The notes under the pieces were generated by a model. It worked only from the letters and a program-made list of their open reading frames with translations. It was not told the DNA's origin and did no database searches. Below are positions 1 to 4,804 of a stretch of 6,292 nt of DNA, piece by piece. The stretch covers positions 1 through 6,292 of the forward strand of contig CALIRX010000027.1 of NCBI GenBank assembly GCA_938042055.1, in the 5' to 3' direction. The position numbers and the translations under genes were made by a program. Source of the stretch: an uncultured Candidatus Saccharibacteria bacterium (lineage in GTDB: Bacteria > Patescibacteriota > Saccharimonadia > Saccharimonadales > Saccharimonadaceae). Each line of letters opens with the position of its first letter. Position 1 is the stretch's first letter.

Positions 1-30
1 AAATATTGCCAACTGATTAGCCGCTTTTCG

Positions 31-39
31 TGGTAAAAT
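31..39 (+). promoter_or_regulatory. Extended -10 promoter of the erm-like gene, near-leaderless
   Basis: TAAAAT lies at 34-39, preceded by TG at 31-32, which gives an extended -10 element. Exactly six bases (CGCATT) separate it from the ATG at 46, so transcription would begin at or next to the start codon. No Shine-Dalgarno sequence lies between. No convincing -35 sits at the usual distance; TTGCCA at 6-11 is about 22 nt away, too far. The same -10/N6/ATG layout recurs at two other genes in the window, which supports the call. Confidence 0.6.
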
Positions 40-45
40 CGCATT

Positions 46-777
46 ATGAGACGCCAGGTCGCCACCCATTCACAGCATTTTTTGCGTAATCCGCGCTTGA
101 TTGCCGAGCTAATAGGCCACAGCAACATACGCCGCGGCGATTTGGTAATAGATATCGGCGCTGGCAGCGGCGCCATTACGGCAGTGTTAGCACGCCGATG
201 CCGGCAAGTTTTAGCATACGAAAACGAACCAGGCGCTCTCAACAAACTACAGCAAAATATGCGCCGACACAAAAACGTCAAAGTAATAGCGCAAGATTTT
301 TTGCAAGCGAAATTACCAGATGAACCATACAAAGTTTTTGCTAATATTCCCTTTCACTTGAGCGCCGACATAGTACGCAAATTGACCAACAACGATGAAA
401 CGCATACACCTCAAGCAATCTACCTGATCGTCCAAAAACAATTCGCGCAAAAAATAGTACCGAGCGACCGGCACTTTACCTCTCAATTAGGCGCACAACT
501 AGCTCCATGGTGGCAGACACGAATCCGCCGACCGCTACGCCGCACAGATTTCACACCGCCGCCAGCAGTCGATACCGTGCTGCTAGAGCTGAAACCGCGA
601 CCCGAGCCGCTCTTGTCTACATTAGAACGCGACAAGTACCAAAGTTTCGTCGCAAAATGCTACGCCTCGCAAAAAGTCTTTGCTGCCGTACCGCGCGCCA
701 AAGCCAGCATCAACCCTGAACGCAAACCGTCAGAATTGACTCCCGAGGAATGGGTACGGCTATATTCTATGTCGTAA
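46..777 (+). CDS. erm: Erm/KsgA-family rRNA adenine N6-methyltransferase, Erm-like
   Basis: This 243-aa protein belongs to the SAM-dependent rRNA adenine N6-methyltransferases. Erm members methylate A2058 of 23S rRNA and can give macrolide-lincosamide-streptogramin B resistance; KsgA members dimethylate 16S rRNA. In the sequence are an N-terminal HSQHFL (8-13), the SAM motif I VIDIGAGSGAIT (34-45), an acidic post-II residue (E59), QDF at 83-85, and the catalytic motif N-I-P-F (100-103). NIPF rather than KsgA-type NLPY favours Erm. The FTPPPAVD segment (169-176) and the ending LTPEEWVRLY (231-240) are also Erm-like. Length is normal for Erm. The ATG at 46 is preferred because HSQHFL falls at the usual distance and a -10 box lies 6 nt upstream. 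It appears monocistronic, with the tRNA-Gln promoter overlapping its stop. Whether it confers drug resistance or is a resident housekeeping Erm cannot be told from sequence. Confidence 0.88.
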   Translation: MRRQVATHSQHFLRNPRLIAELIGHSNIRRGDLVIDIGAGSGAITAVLARRCRQVLAYENEPGALNKLQQNMRRHKNVKVIAQDFLQAKLPDEPYKVFANIPFHLSADIVRKLTNNDETHTPQAIYLIVQKQFAQKIVPSDRHFTSQLGAQLAPWWQTRIRRPLRRTDFTPPPAVDTVLLELKPRPEPLLSTLERDKYQSFVAKCYASQKVFAAVPRAKASINPERKPSELTPEEWVRLYSMS

Positions 778-807
778 TTTCCATATCGTTGATGAGCGTG
801 GTATAAT
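778..807 (+). promoter_or_regulatory. Promoter of tRNA-Gln
   Basis: A perfect TATAAT lies at 802-807. The best -35 candidate is TTTCCA at 778-783 (4 of 6 matches, 18-nt spacer), touching the erm stop codon. The expected start near 814 leaves a leader of about 18 nt before the tRNA at 832. Confidence 0.6.
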
Positions 808-831
808 ACTTGTTGCACGCTCGTTTATTAG

Positions 832-906
832 TGGGTCGTCGCCAAGTGGTAAGGCACTGGGTTTTGGTCCCAGCATTCGCAGGTTCGAATCCTGCCGTCC
901 CAGCCA
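832..906 (+). tRNA. tRNA-Gln (anticodon TTG), CCA encoded
   Basis: The full cloverleaf is visible. It has an acceptor stem 832-838/896-902, a D arm GCC...GGC with AAGTGGTAA in the loop, an anticodon stem CTGGG/CCCAG with loop TTTTGGT (anticodon TTG at 864-866), and a T arm GCAGG-TTCGAAT-CCTGC. The discriminator is G903 and CCA is encoded at 904-906. The weak U1-A72 pair and G73 match bacterial glutamine tRNAs. One oddity is a U-U mismatch at the fifth acceptor pair (T836/T898). It has its own upstream TATAAT. No U-rich terminator follows directly; instead a long inverted repeat begins within its 3' end. Confidence 0.95.
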
Positions 907-985
907 AGCTGTATAACAGAGTGAGCGACAAGGTTCCGTGACCTTTAGCTACCATGAATAACTACCTCTGTTGTAAAGCTTGGTT
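902..985 (+). repeat. Long imperfect inverted repeat overlapping the tRNA 3' end
   Basis: Bases 902-921 pair with 966-985 over 20 positions, with one mismatch (G911/A976) and two G-T wobbles. The central 16 positions read AAGCTGTATAACAGAG against CTCTGTTGTAAAGCTT. The 44-nt interior holds a small hairpin, AAGGT/ACCTT (930-934/941-945). The left arm includes the tRNA discriminator and CCA. No T-run follows, so it is not a typical intrinsic terminator. It could be a tRNA 3'-trailer structure, a small structured RNA, a MITE-like remnant, or a recombination site at an element boundary. I do not recognise a known riboswitch or ribozyme in it. Confidence 0.6.
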
Positions 986-997
986 AAATAGGAATTA

Positions 998-1023
998 TTG
1001 TCCAGTCCGGAATGGCTGGACGG
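998..1023 (+). other. Small hairpin in the leader of the McrB-like orphan
   Basis: GTCCAG (1000-1005) pairs with CTGGAC (1016-1021). CC/GG continue inside past one bulged T, and two T-G wobbles can extend it outside. The loop is GGAAT. There is no T-run, so it is not a standard terminator. It lies about 50 nt before the ATG at 1075 and may be part of a structured 5' leader together with the larger inverted repeat upstream. No clear promoter was found between it and the gene. Confidence 0.4.
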
Positions 1024-1074
1024 CTTGTAAGGTAATTGCTGCGCTTGATGAATTTATCGAAAGAAAGGAAAAAG

Positions 1075-1722
1075 ATGAAAATCAATAAACTTGCTTTACA
1101 GGCATTTTATGAATCACACAGAGACGAGTACTTGCGGCGACGATTTTCTGGTGACAAAGCCTTATGGGATGAATCATACAAATGGGATATATTGCCGCGC
1201 CTTAATAAAGAGCTGGCGGCGTACGACTCGGTTAATGGTGACTCGATTGCAGAGATCGCGGATATTGTAACGCACCATACAAATACTAGCAATTTTGCTA
1301 ACTGGCGTGATATTGAAGACCTAAAAGCTCTTCTATTACGCAAAAATGCCCATTCGGTCCTGAGTGAATTATGGATTGCAAAACCTGAAACGGCTGCGGA
1401 ATGCATTCAGACGGCTAGTCAACTTGCACAATTGTTTATGTCAGACAGAAGCTTTGCTCCGTCTACCTGGGCATACCTGCTGGCAGCACTCGATTGTAAT
1501 TCGTTTGCGCTGTATCGTGAAGCGATTATGAAACAAGTTGCTGAAATATGCGGTGTTAGTAGTCCTACCGCTGCGCCTCAGGGAGAAAAATACACACTAC
1601 TCAATGATGCGGCATTGTACCTTGGTGAGTTAATGCGAGGTGATATCGACGATGTGTCGTATATGCAGGCACTGAATGGGCAGGATTTTTTGTGGGTTAC
1701 GCTAGAATATTCTGATTCTTAA
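1075..1722 (+). CDS. Orphan N-terminal domain resembling McrB-like restriction ATPases
   Basis: This 215-aa soluble protein starts at ATG 1075, 6 nt after a GAAAGG ribosome site (1063-1068). The open frame also runs back to a TTG at 1036, but that start has no support. It shows the style of the N-terminal domain found before the AAA+ GTPase of McrB-like restriction proteins. The relevant segments are DESYKWDILPRLN (32-44), a TSNFANWRDIEDLKALL stretch (71-87), VLSELW (95-100), PSTWAYLLAALD (129-140) and a closing QDFLWVTLEY (203-212). In full-length members, as I recall them, a segment like the last one leads into the ATPase; here the gene stops, with no Walker motifs. It could be a truncated relic or a stand-alone adaptor. 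Family recognition is from memory. The neighbouring nuclease fragment supports a decayed defence locus. Its stop overlaps that of the convergent gene. Confidence 0.55.
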   Translation: MKINKLALQAFYESHRDEYLRRRFSGDKALWDESYKWDILPRLNKELAAYDSVNGDSIAEIADIVTHHTNTSNFANWRDIEDLKALLLRKNAHSVLSELWIAKPETAAECIQTASQLAQLFMSDRSFAPSTWAYLLAALDCNSFALYREAIMKQVAEICGVSSPTAAPQGEKYTLLNDAALYLGELMRGDIDDVSYMQALNGQDFLWVTLEYSDS

Positions 1723-2021
1723 AAGTCTGTTCCTTCATTTTCTGGAATGCCACGCGCAATGTTGTACTCTCTAATTTCTTGGCGGCGCTTCTCCTTATAC
1801 TCCTCAAAAGAATACCTCTTAATGACTGAGTCCGAATCGTCATATTCGACGTATTGCACGCCGCCAGCTGTCATTTTGTCCACATCTCTTAGTCCCCAAT
1901 AGGGCCTTATCTTTGCTACTCCCTGTATGCATTTTATTTCGTCGCCATAGGTTTTAATGAGCTCATCAAAAATTCCTGTTGCAATGAGCTTACCGATGTA
2001 TGACTCTTCTTTGACAGGCAT
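1719..2021 (-). CDS. Hypothetical 100-aa charged protein
   Basis: I do not recognise this family. It is a 100-aa soluble protein with no signal or membrane segment. Its features are an N-terminal helix-like region (YIGKLIATGIFDELIKTYGDEI, 8-29), a central IRPYWGLRDVD (38-48), an acidic VEYDDSDS (58-65) and a very charged helix EEYKEKRRQEIREYN (73-87). The ATG at 2021 is 31 nt past the stop of the nuclease fragment. A purine-rich AAAAGAG lies about 13 nt upstream but is a weak ribosome site. The spacer and first codons belong to a direct repeat that recurs at 3176-3222. It is the last gene of the minus-strand set, and its TAA shares TTAA (1719-1722) with the stop of the convergent plus-strand gene. 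A small defence-associated protein or immunity factor is possible but only a guess. Confidence 0.6.
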   Translation of the reverse strand: MPVKEESYIGKLIATGIFDELIKTYGDEIKCIQGVAKIRPYWGLRDVDKMTAGGVQYVEYDDSDSVIKRYSFEEYKEKRRQEIREYNIARGIPENEGTDF

Positions 2022-2055
2022 AAATTATCGCTCTTTTGGGCGATTTTTGTTTTTA
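2010..2055. repeat. Direct repeat copy 1 (46 bp), spacer between two minus-strand genes
   Basis: This 46-bp segment recurs at 3176-3222 in the same orientation with three substitutions and one 1-nt indel. Here it spans exactly from the stop codon of the nuclease fragment (2053-2055) through the spacer to the ATG and first codons of the 100-aa gene (2019-2021). Copies 1 and 2 flank the protease plus nuclease-fragment block. Confidence 0.85.
2027..2054 (+). terminator. Possible intrinsic terminator on the plus strand
   Basis: ATCGCT (2027-2032) pairs with GGCGAT (2039-2044), one pair being T-G, around loop CTTTTG. It is followed by TTTTGTTTTT. In this orientation it could stop plus-strand read-through from the McrB-like orphan, whose stop is 300 nt upstream, or antisense transcription. 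It lacks a T-run in the minus direction. In the second repeat copy the stem is broken by two substitutions. Confidence 0.4.
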
Positions 2056-2358
2056 AGCAATCAAGCCGTTTTTATCTAGTAAATTCATAAAATCGTCAAT
2101 AAACAAATCAGTCCTCTCGACAATTTCTTTTTCTCCGAATTTTTTATAAACATTGCTTATATTCTTGAGCTCAAGATTTTCTGTTCCGCCTATGCGCTGT
2201 CCTCTACTGTTGTCAAAACCCTGGTAGTATTTAATTTTATCTTCGAATTTATAGTCGGATGCGCGAATATTGATCCGTTTTTCTAAAAGAGATTTATTGC
2301 CAAGGAGGTCGATTTGTCGATTATTAGATAACCCTTTCTCATTTTCCTGTCGCTTCAT
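2053..2358 (-). pseudogene. C-terminal fragment of an HNH/DUF1524-type restriction nuclease
   Basis: The 101-aa product from ATG 2358 resembles the C-terminal part of HNH/DUF1524 nucleases (DUF262-DUF1524, GmrSD-type modification-dependent restriction enzymes). It contains LGNKSLLE (19-26) with N30 following, DYKFEDKIKYY (35-45) spaced like the usual N...F..K..YY pattern, a segment ending in EKEIVERTDLFIDDFMNLL (76-94), and a terminal GLI. The catalytic His-Ile-x-Pro part that should precede LGN is absent, so the fragment should be inactive. A TTG start at 2379 would add only seven residues. The ATG sits in the loop of a GTCGC/GCGAC hairpin, and AAGAGG lies 13 nt or more upstream, a poor ribosome site. 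It follows the protease stop by 22 nt. The frame is open, so expression is not excluded. Family call is from memory. Confidence 0.5.
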
Positions 2359-2380
2359 ATCGCGACGGGGCCTCTTCAAT

Positions 2381-3046
2381 TTATAGGATAAAATCCTTGT
2401 AACTTGCCAAAGTCGCCTGTGAGATAGTCTGACTAGTTTGATGTAGGTGTTGCTTCACAAAGTAATACCCAAGTTTATATCCCGCCCAGCGCGGTAAAAC
2501 ACCATCGCCGGTGAAAAATATTTTGGTATAATCGTAAACCTTGTCTTCAAAATTGCCTTGTAGTGCAGCAATTATCTTATCAATTTCAGCTTGAGAAGTT
2601 TTCTGCATTTCTCTCAAGAAAAATTGTTGGTTTCGCCGTCCGAGTTTATTCATCGCTTCCTCTTCTAGCGCGACCGCCAAGCCCTCCAAAATCACCCCAT
2701 CAAACATAGTTTCGGCATATTCGGGCAGTTTTTCCCAACGCAGCGAGTGCGACATTTCGTGGCAAATTGTTTCGAAAATAAAATCCTCGTTAACCCCGTG
2801 CTGGCTTTTATCAACAGAAATCATAATCAAGCGCGAATGAAGCGTTTTGCCAGCGATTCCGTCCTCGGCGATAGTTGGCAGCGTAAACGAAGGTGTAGTG
2901 ATAATTACATCAACTTCGTAATCAAACTGCGCGAACTCGCTCGAAACAAAAGTCTCGGCTTGTTGTGCTGTATTTTTGAATATGGCAATTTCGGCATCGG
3001 TGAAAGTTTGGCTGGCGTTAGCGATGTGTAGGTGGAGCTTGCTCAT
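2381..3046 (-). CDS. DUF2268-like putative zinc metalloprotease
   Basis: This is a 221-aa putative zinc-dependent peptidase of the DUF2268 type. The metal-binding HExxH is HEMSH (96-100), within FETICHEMSHSLRW. Nineteen to twenty residues on comes EGLA, whose E121 is the likely third ligand. The C-terminal LPRWAGYKLGYYFV (184-197) matches the usual GY-rich helix of this family. Substrate is unknown, and it is probably cytoplasmic because no signal peptide is present from ATG 3046. The frame continues upstream to TTG 3109 and would add a hydrophobic stretch (SVALIVILMLL). I reject that start because a perfect TATAAT sits 6 nt before ATG 3046, as at two other genes here, and would lie inside the coding region. 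It heads a three-gene minus-strand set with the nuclease fragment and the 100-aa gene. Direct repeats flank the block. Confidence 0.75.
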   Translation of the reverse strand: MSKLHLHIANASQTFTDAEIAIFKNTAQQAETFVSSEFAQFDYEVDVIITTPSFTLPTIAEDGIAGKTLHSRLIMISVDKSQHGVNEDFIFETICHEMSHSLRWEKLPEYAETMFDGVILEGLAVALEEEAMNKLGRRNQQFFLREMQKTSQAEIDKIIAALQGNFEDKVYDYTKIFFTGDGVLPRWAGYKLGYYFVKQHLHQTSQTISQATLASYKDFIL

Positions 3047-3052
3047 GATCTT

Positions 3053-3058
3053 ATTATA
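3053..3058 (-). promoter_or_regulatory. -10 box of the protease gene, near-leaderless
   Basis: A perfect TATAAT reads on the minus strand from 3058 to 3053, followed by AAGATC and then the ATG at 3046. Transcription would therefore start at about the initiation codon. A -35 is weak (TAGTAA at 3081-3076, 17-nt spacer). The box decides between the ATG at 3046 and the upstream TTG. Confidence 0.6.
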
Positions 3059-3112
3059 TTGCAATAACATAAGTATTACTATAAGGGCAACGCTATTTAT
3101 TAATTGCAATAT
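3056..3112. promoter_or_regulatory. Inverted pair of ATATTGCAAT sites at the protease promoter
   Basis: ATATTGCAAT occurs at 3056-3065 on the plus strand and again, inverted, at 3112-3103 on the minus strand. Each contains the palindrome ATTGCAAT, and the two palindromes start 45 nt apart, close to four helical turns. One overlaps the -10 box and the other lies upstream of the -35 region, a layout suited to an operator pair. The regulator is unknown, and in AT-rich DNA this could be chance. Confidence 0.35.
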
Positions 3113-3136
3113 TTAAATGGAAATCACTAAAATCTC

Positions 3137-3174
3137 AGCAGCGACCTTCGGTGGGTTGCTAGCGTCCCAGCCAA
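3137..3174 (+). repeat. Copy of the tRNA-Gln 3' end behind a hairpin, att-like
   Basis: CGTCCCAGCCAA at 3163-3174 is identical to 896-907, the 3' acceptor strand, discriminator, CCA and next base of the tRNA-Gln gene, in the same orientation. Directly before it is a hairpin, AGCAGC/GTTGCT (3137-3142/3155-3160) with an inner ACC/GGT around TTC. A copy of a tRNA 3' end in the same orientation is the usual mark of site-specific integration. The match is short and no integrase is visible, so this is tentative. Confidence 0.4.
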
Positions 3175-3188
3175 ATTTGAACAGGCAT
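3159..3188 (-). pseudogene. Nine-codon relic of a duplicated gene start
   Basis: On the minus strand the second repeat copy reads into ATGCCTGTTCAA, coding MPVQIWLGR and then TAG. The first three codons match the start of the 100-aa gene (MPVKEES) after the duplicated spacer. The frame then runs into the tRNA-end copy and stops. It looks like the beginning of a second copy of that gene cut off at a recombination point, though a short leader peptide cannot be excluded. Confidence 0.4.
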
Positions 3189-3222
3189 AAATCATCGCTC
3201 TTTTGGGTCATTTTTGTTTTTA
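3176..3222. repeat. Direct repeat copy 2 (47 bp)
   Basis: This matches 2010-2055 with substitutions at three positions (TTATCG to TCATCG; GGGCGA to GGGTCA) and one extra A. It lies one base past the tRNA-end copy at 3163-3174. The stem that forms a terminator-like hairpin in copy 1 is disrupted here, suggesting decay of this copy. Confidence 0.85.
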
Positions 3223-3253
3223 TATTAAATTTCAGAAACGGAATAAGATACTA

Positions 3254-3292
3254 TTAAAAATATAAAAAAGCTCCCACTTGCCAGTGAGAGCT
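3254..3292 (-). terminator. Intrinsic terminator of the Gre-like gene
   Basis: On the minus strand AGCTCTCACT (3292-3283) pairs with AGTGGGAGCT (3278-3269): ten pairs, one a T-G, around loop GGCA. It is followed by TTTTT, ATA and TTTTT. It begins 26 nt after the Gre-like stop codon and probably ends transcription of the response regulator, kinase and Gre-like genes. Confidence 0.88.
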
Positions 3293-3317
3293 AAACTGTT
3301 GTGGTGGACAATTTGGA

Positions 3318-3776
3318 TTAGCTAATTTTAACGACTTGTAGCTGTCTGGTCATCAAGCCATTTTTCCAGGAAACAGTTTCGGATTTTTTGTGATTCAGTA
3401 GACTTTTTCCCAGTGGACTATCCACGGAAATTCGCCCGTCCAGAGGGTTTGCTTCCAGGCTATGAACCAGCGTATAGCGGAAAATTTTTCCCTGTTGATC
3501 CACTAAATCCACGACTGAGCCGATAGCAATTTTCAATCGATCACGTTTCCTTGGCAGCGGTTTGGCGTGGCGCAAAATATCCTTCTTCATAAAGATTTTT
3601 GATTGGATATTTTCCAGTTGCGTAATTACATCGTTGCGGTGTAATTTGTCATCACGCGATTTGGCGCGTCCAATTTCTTTCAATTCCAACGTGAGCGCTT
3701 TCTCTGAAATATCTAGTCCAGAAATTTCCTTCTGTAGTTCCTTAAATCCTTTTTTACTTAAAAATGTTGTACTCAT
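3318..3776 (-). CDS. GreA/GreB-family transcription elongation factor, atypical tip
   Basis: This 152-aa protein has the Gre layout: an N-terminal coiled coil (about 7-75) and an FKBP-like C-terminal domain (about 85-152). The latter has GSVVDLVDQQGKIFRYTLV (86-104) and ISVDSPLGKSLL (116-127), the family's typical SP(I/L)(A/G)K-type segment. Gre factors enter the RNA polymerase secondary channel and trigger cleavage of backtracked RNA through an acidic tip (D41 and E44 of E. coli GreA). Aligning by eye, the tip here is RDDKLHRND (41-49): D43 matches D41, but the E44 position is H46. RNA-cleavage activity may therefore be weak or absent, and a regulatory Gre paralogue is possible. The ATG at 3776 is preceded by AAAGGGGAAGT, a strong ribosome site. 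The gene lies 77 nt after the kinase stop with a dyad in between, and a terminator follows. Confidence 0.8.
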   Translation of the reverse strand: MSTTFLSKKGFKELQKEISGLDISEKALTLELKEIGRAKSRDDKLHRNDVITQLENIQSKIFMKKDILRHAKPLPRKRDRLKIAIGSVVDLVDQQGKIFRYTLVHSLEANPLDGRISVDSPLGKSLLNHKKSETVSWKNGLMTRQLQVVKIS

Positions 3777-3789
3777 ACTTCCCCTTTCG

Positions 3790-3809
3790 GATCGGCAATT
3801 TTGCCAATC
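3790..3809. promoter_or_regulatory. Dyad GAT-GGCAA/TTGCC-ATC before the Gre-like gene
   Basis: GGCAA (3794-3798) and TTGCC (3801-3805) form a perfect dyad around TT. GAT (3790-3792) and ATC (3807-3809) extend it past one mismatch. It lies 13 nt before the Gre-like ATG, just ahead of the ribosome site. A possible -10, TGTAAT, reads on the minus strand at 3824-3819, so the dyad would fall at about +3 to +22, suitable for an operator or a 5'-leader hairpin. Its partner is unknown. Confidence 0.35.
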
Positions 3810-3853
3810 AACAATCCTATTACAACATCTAATTCTGAAAAATAGCTGAAAAT

Positions 3854-4804
3854 TTACAGAATCGGCAAGGAAATTGTGAAAATGGTTGAGTTTTTCGAAG
3901 TGCTAACAGAGATTTGTCCGCCTAGCGCTTTTGTCAATTGTTCCGCTAATGGCAGTCCTAATCCATAGCCTTTTGTGCTTTGATTGCCGCGGAAAAATCG
4001 CTCAAAGACGTGCGGCAGAGTTTGTTGTGAAATTGTGCCGTCGTTGATGAAATTGACGGTGATGTTTTGTTTCGATGGAATGATGCAAATTTTTACCACA
4101 GAATTTTTCGGGCTATGTTTCAATGAATTGTCGAGTAAAATCGCGCACAATTCTCGCGTGGCGGTGTGATGAAGCGGAATATTTATGTGTTCTGGGCAAT
4201 TCATTTTAACTCGCGCTTCGGCTTTTCGTTCGCGAACGAGTTCGGATATCAATTCCGTCAAGTTAAAGCTTTTATCTTCCAGCGCCAACTTATTTTCTGT
4301 TCGCGATAACTCCAGGAGCATTGCTGTAAGCTCAGTCAACTTATTTATTTCCTCCAAATTGCTTTCCAGAGTTTCTGTAAGTTCCGCCTTATTCGCCTTC
4401 TGATTTTTTAGCGCGAATTCAGTTTCTGCTTTCATAATTGCCAGAGGCGTTCGGAGCTGATGGCTGGCATTAGCAACAAATCGCGATTGAGCTTTGTGGG
4501 CAGTTTCTATCGGCCGCAAAGTGATTTTCGCCAATAAATATGAACACCAACCGCCAGCGAGCAGAACGATAAGATTTATATAGCCCAGACTAATCAAAAG
4601 ATTTCGAGTTGAATTATCTATTCTTTCCGACAAATTGATTGCAGGAAAATCGCCCTTCCTTTGAACGATAATTTTATGAATTTGCGCATCAACTTCCGAG
4701 CGCGCCACCTGAAAAATAATGCTACTAAACAGCAAACTGACGATCATCAAAATCATCAAATACCAGCCCGCCAACTTAATTGTTGCTGAAGTAAAAATTT
4801 TCAT
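3854..4804 (-). CDS. Sensor histidine kinase with two membrane helices
   Basis: This 316-aa protein is the sensor of the two-component pair. It has TM1 at about 12-33, a short outside segment (about 34-66), TM2 at about 67-92, a HisKA domain with the H-box FVANASHQLRTPLAIMKAE (phospho-His H115), and an HATPase domain. The latter has the N-box LLDNSLKHS (N226), NDGTIS (254-259) at the G1 position, the F-box FERFFRG (267-273) and the G2 box GYGLGLPLAEQL (279-290). The G1 motif keeps DG but lacks the usual second glycine. No clear HAMP domain is seen, and the outside segment is only about 33 residues, too small for a normal ligand-binding domain, so it may sense through the membrane or a partner protein. 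ATG 4804 overlaps the regulator's TGA (ATGA), implying translational coupling. The divergent ABC transporter is the natural partner or target. Confidence 0.92.
   Translation of the reverse strand: MKIFTSATIKLAGWYLMILMIVSLLFSSIIFQVARSEVDAQIHKIIVQRKGDFPAINLSERIDNSTRNLLISLGYINLIVLLAGGWCSYLLAKITLRPIETAHKAQSRFVANASHQLRTPLAIMKAETEFALKNQKANKAELTETLESNLEEINKLTELTAMLLELSRTENKLALEDKSFNLTELISELVRERKAEARVKMNCPEHINIPLHHTATRELCAILLDNSLKHSPKNSVVKICIIPSKQNITVNFINDGTISQQTLPHVFERFFRGNQSTKGYGLGLPLAEQLTKALGGQISVSTSKNSTIFTISLPIL

Noticed and set aside
507..719. Second plus-strand frame inside erm, and similar frames inside the kinase, regulator and ABC genes
   Set aside because: They lie entirely within strongly supported genes, have no ribosome sites and show no recognisable domains.
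767..955. Minus-strand open frame with GTAGFEPANAGTKTQCLTTW-like protein
   Set aside because: It is the antisense shadow of tRNA-Gln; such FEPA-type peptides are a well-known annotation artefact of tRNA genes.
902..1023. Known riboswitch or hammerhead-type ribozyme after the tRNA
   Set aside because: I looked for the conserved cores of guanidine, fluoride, ZTP, SAM, preQ1 and hammerhead RNAs and saw none.
1036..1074. TTG start giving 13 extra residues on the McrB-like orphan
   Set aside because: No ribosome site precedes it, while ATG 1075 has GAAAGG at the right distance.
3047..3109. Upstream TTG start adding a hydrophobic N-terminus (SVALIVILMLL) to the protease
   Set aside because: A perfect TATAAT and a palindromic site lie within this stretch, TTG has no ribosome site, and the -10/N6/ATG pattern supports ATG 3046.
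3137..3174. Possible T-box or other riboswitch upstream of a gene
   Set aside because: The hairpin and tRNA-like segment lack the T-box consensus AGGGTGGNACCGCG, and no plus-strand gene follows.
3120..3240. Plus-strand open frame AATFGGLLASQPNLNRHKSSLF across the repeat
   Set aside because: No start with a ribosome site, and the content is explained by the hairpin, tRNA-end copy and direct repeat; treated as non-coding.
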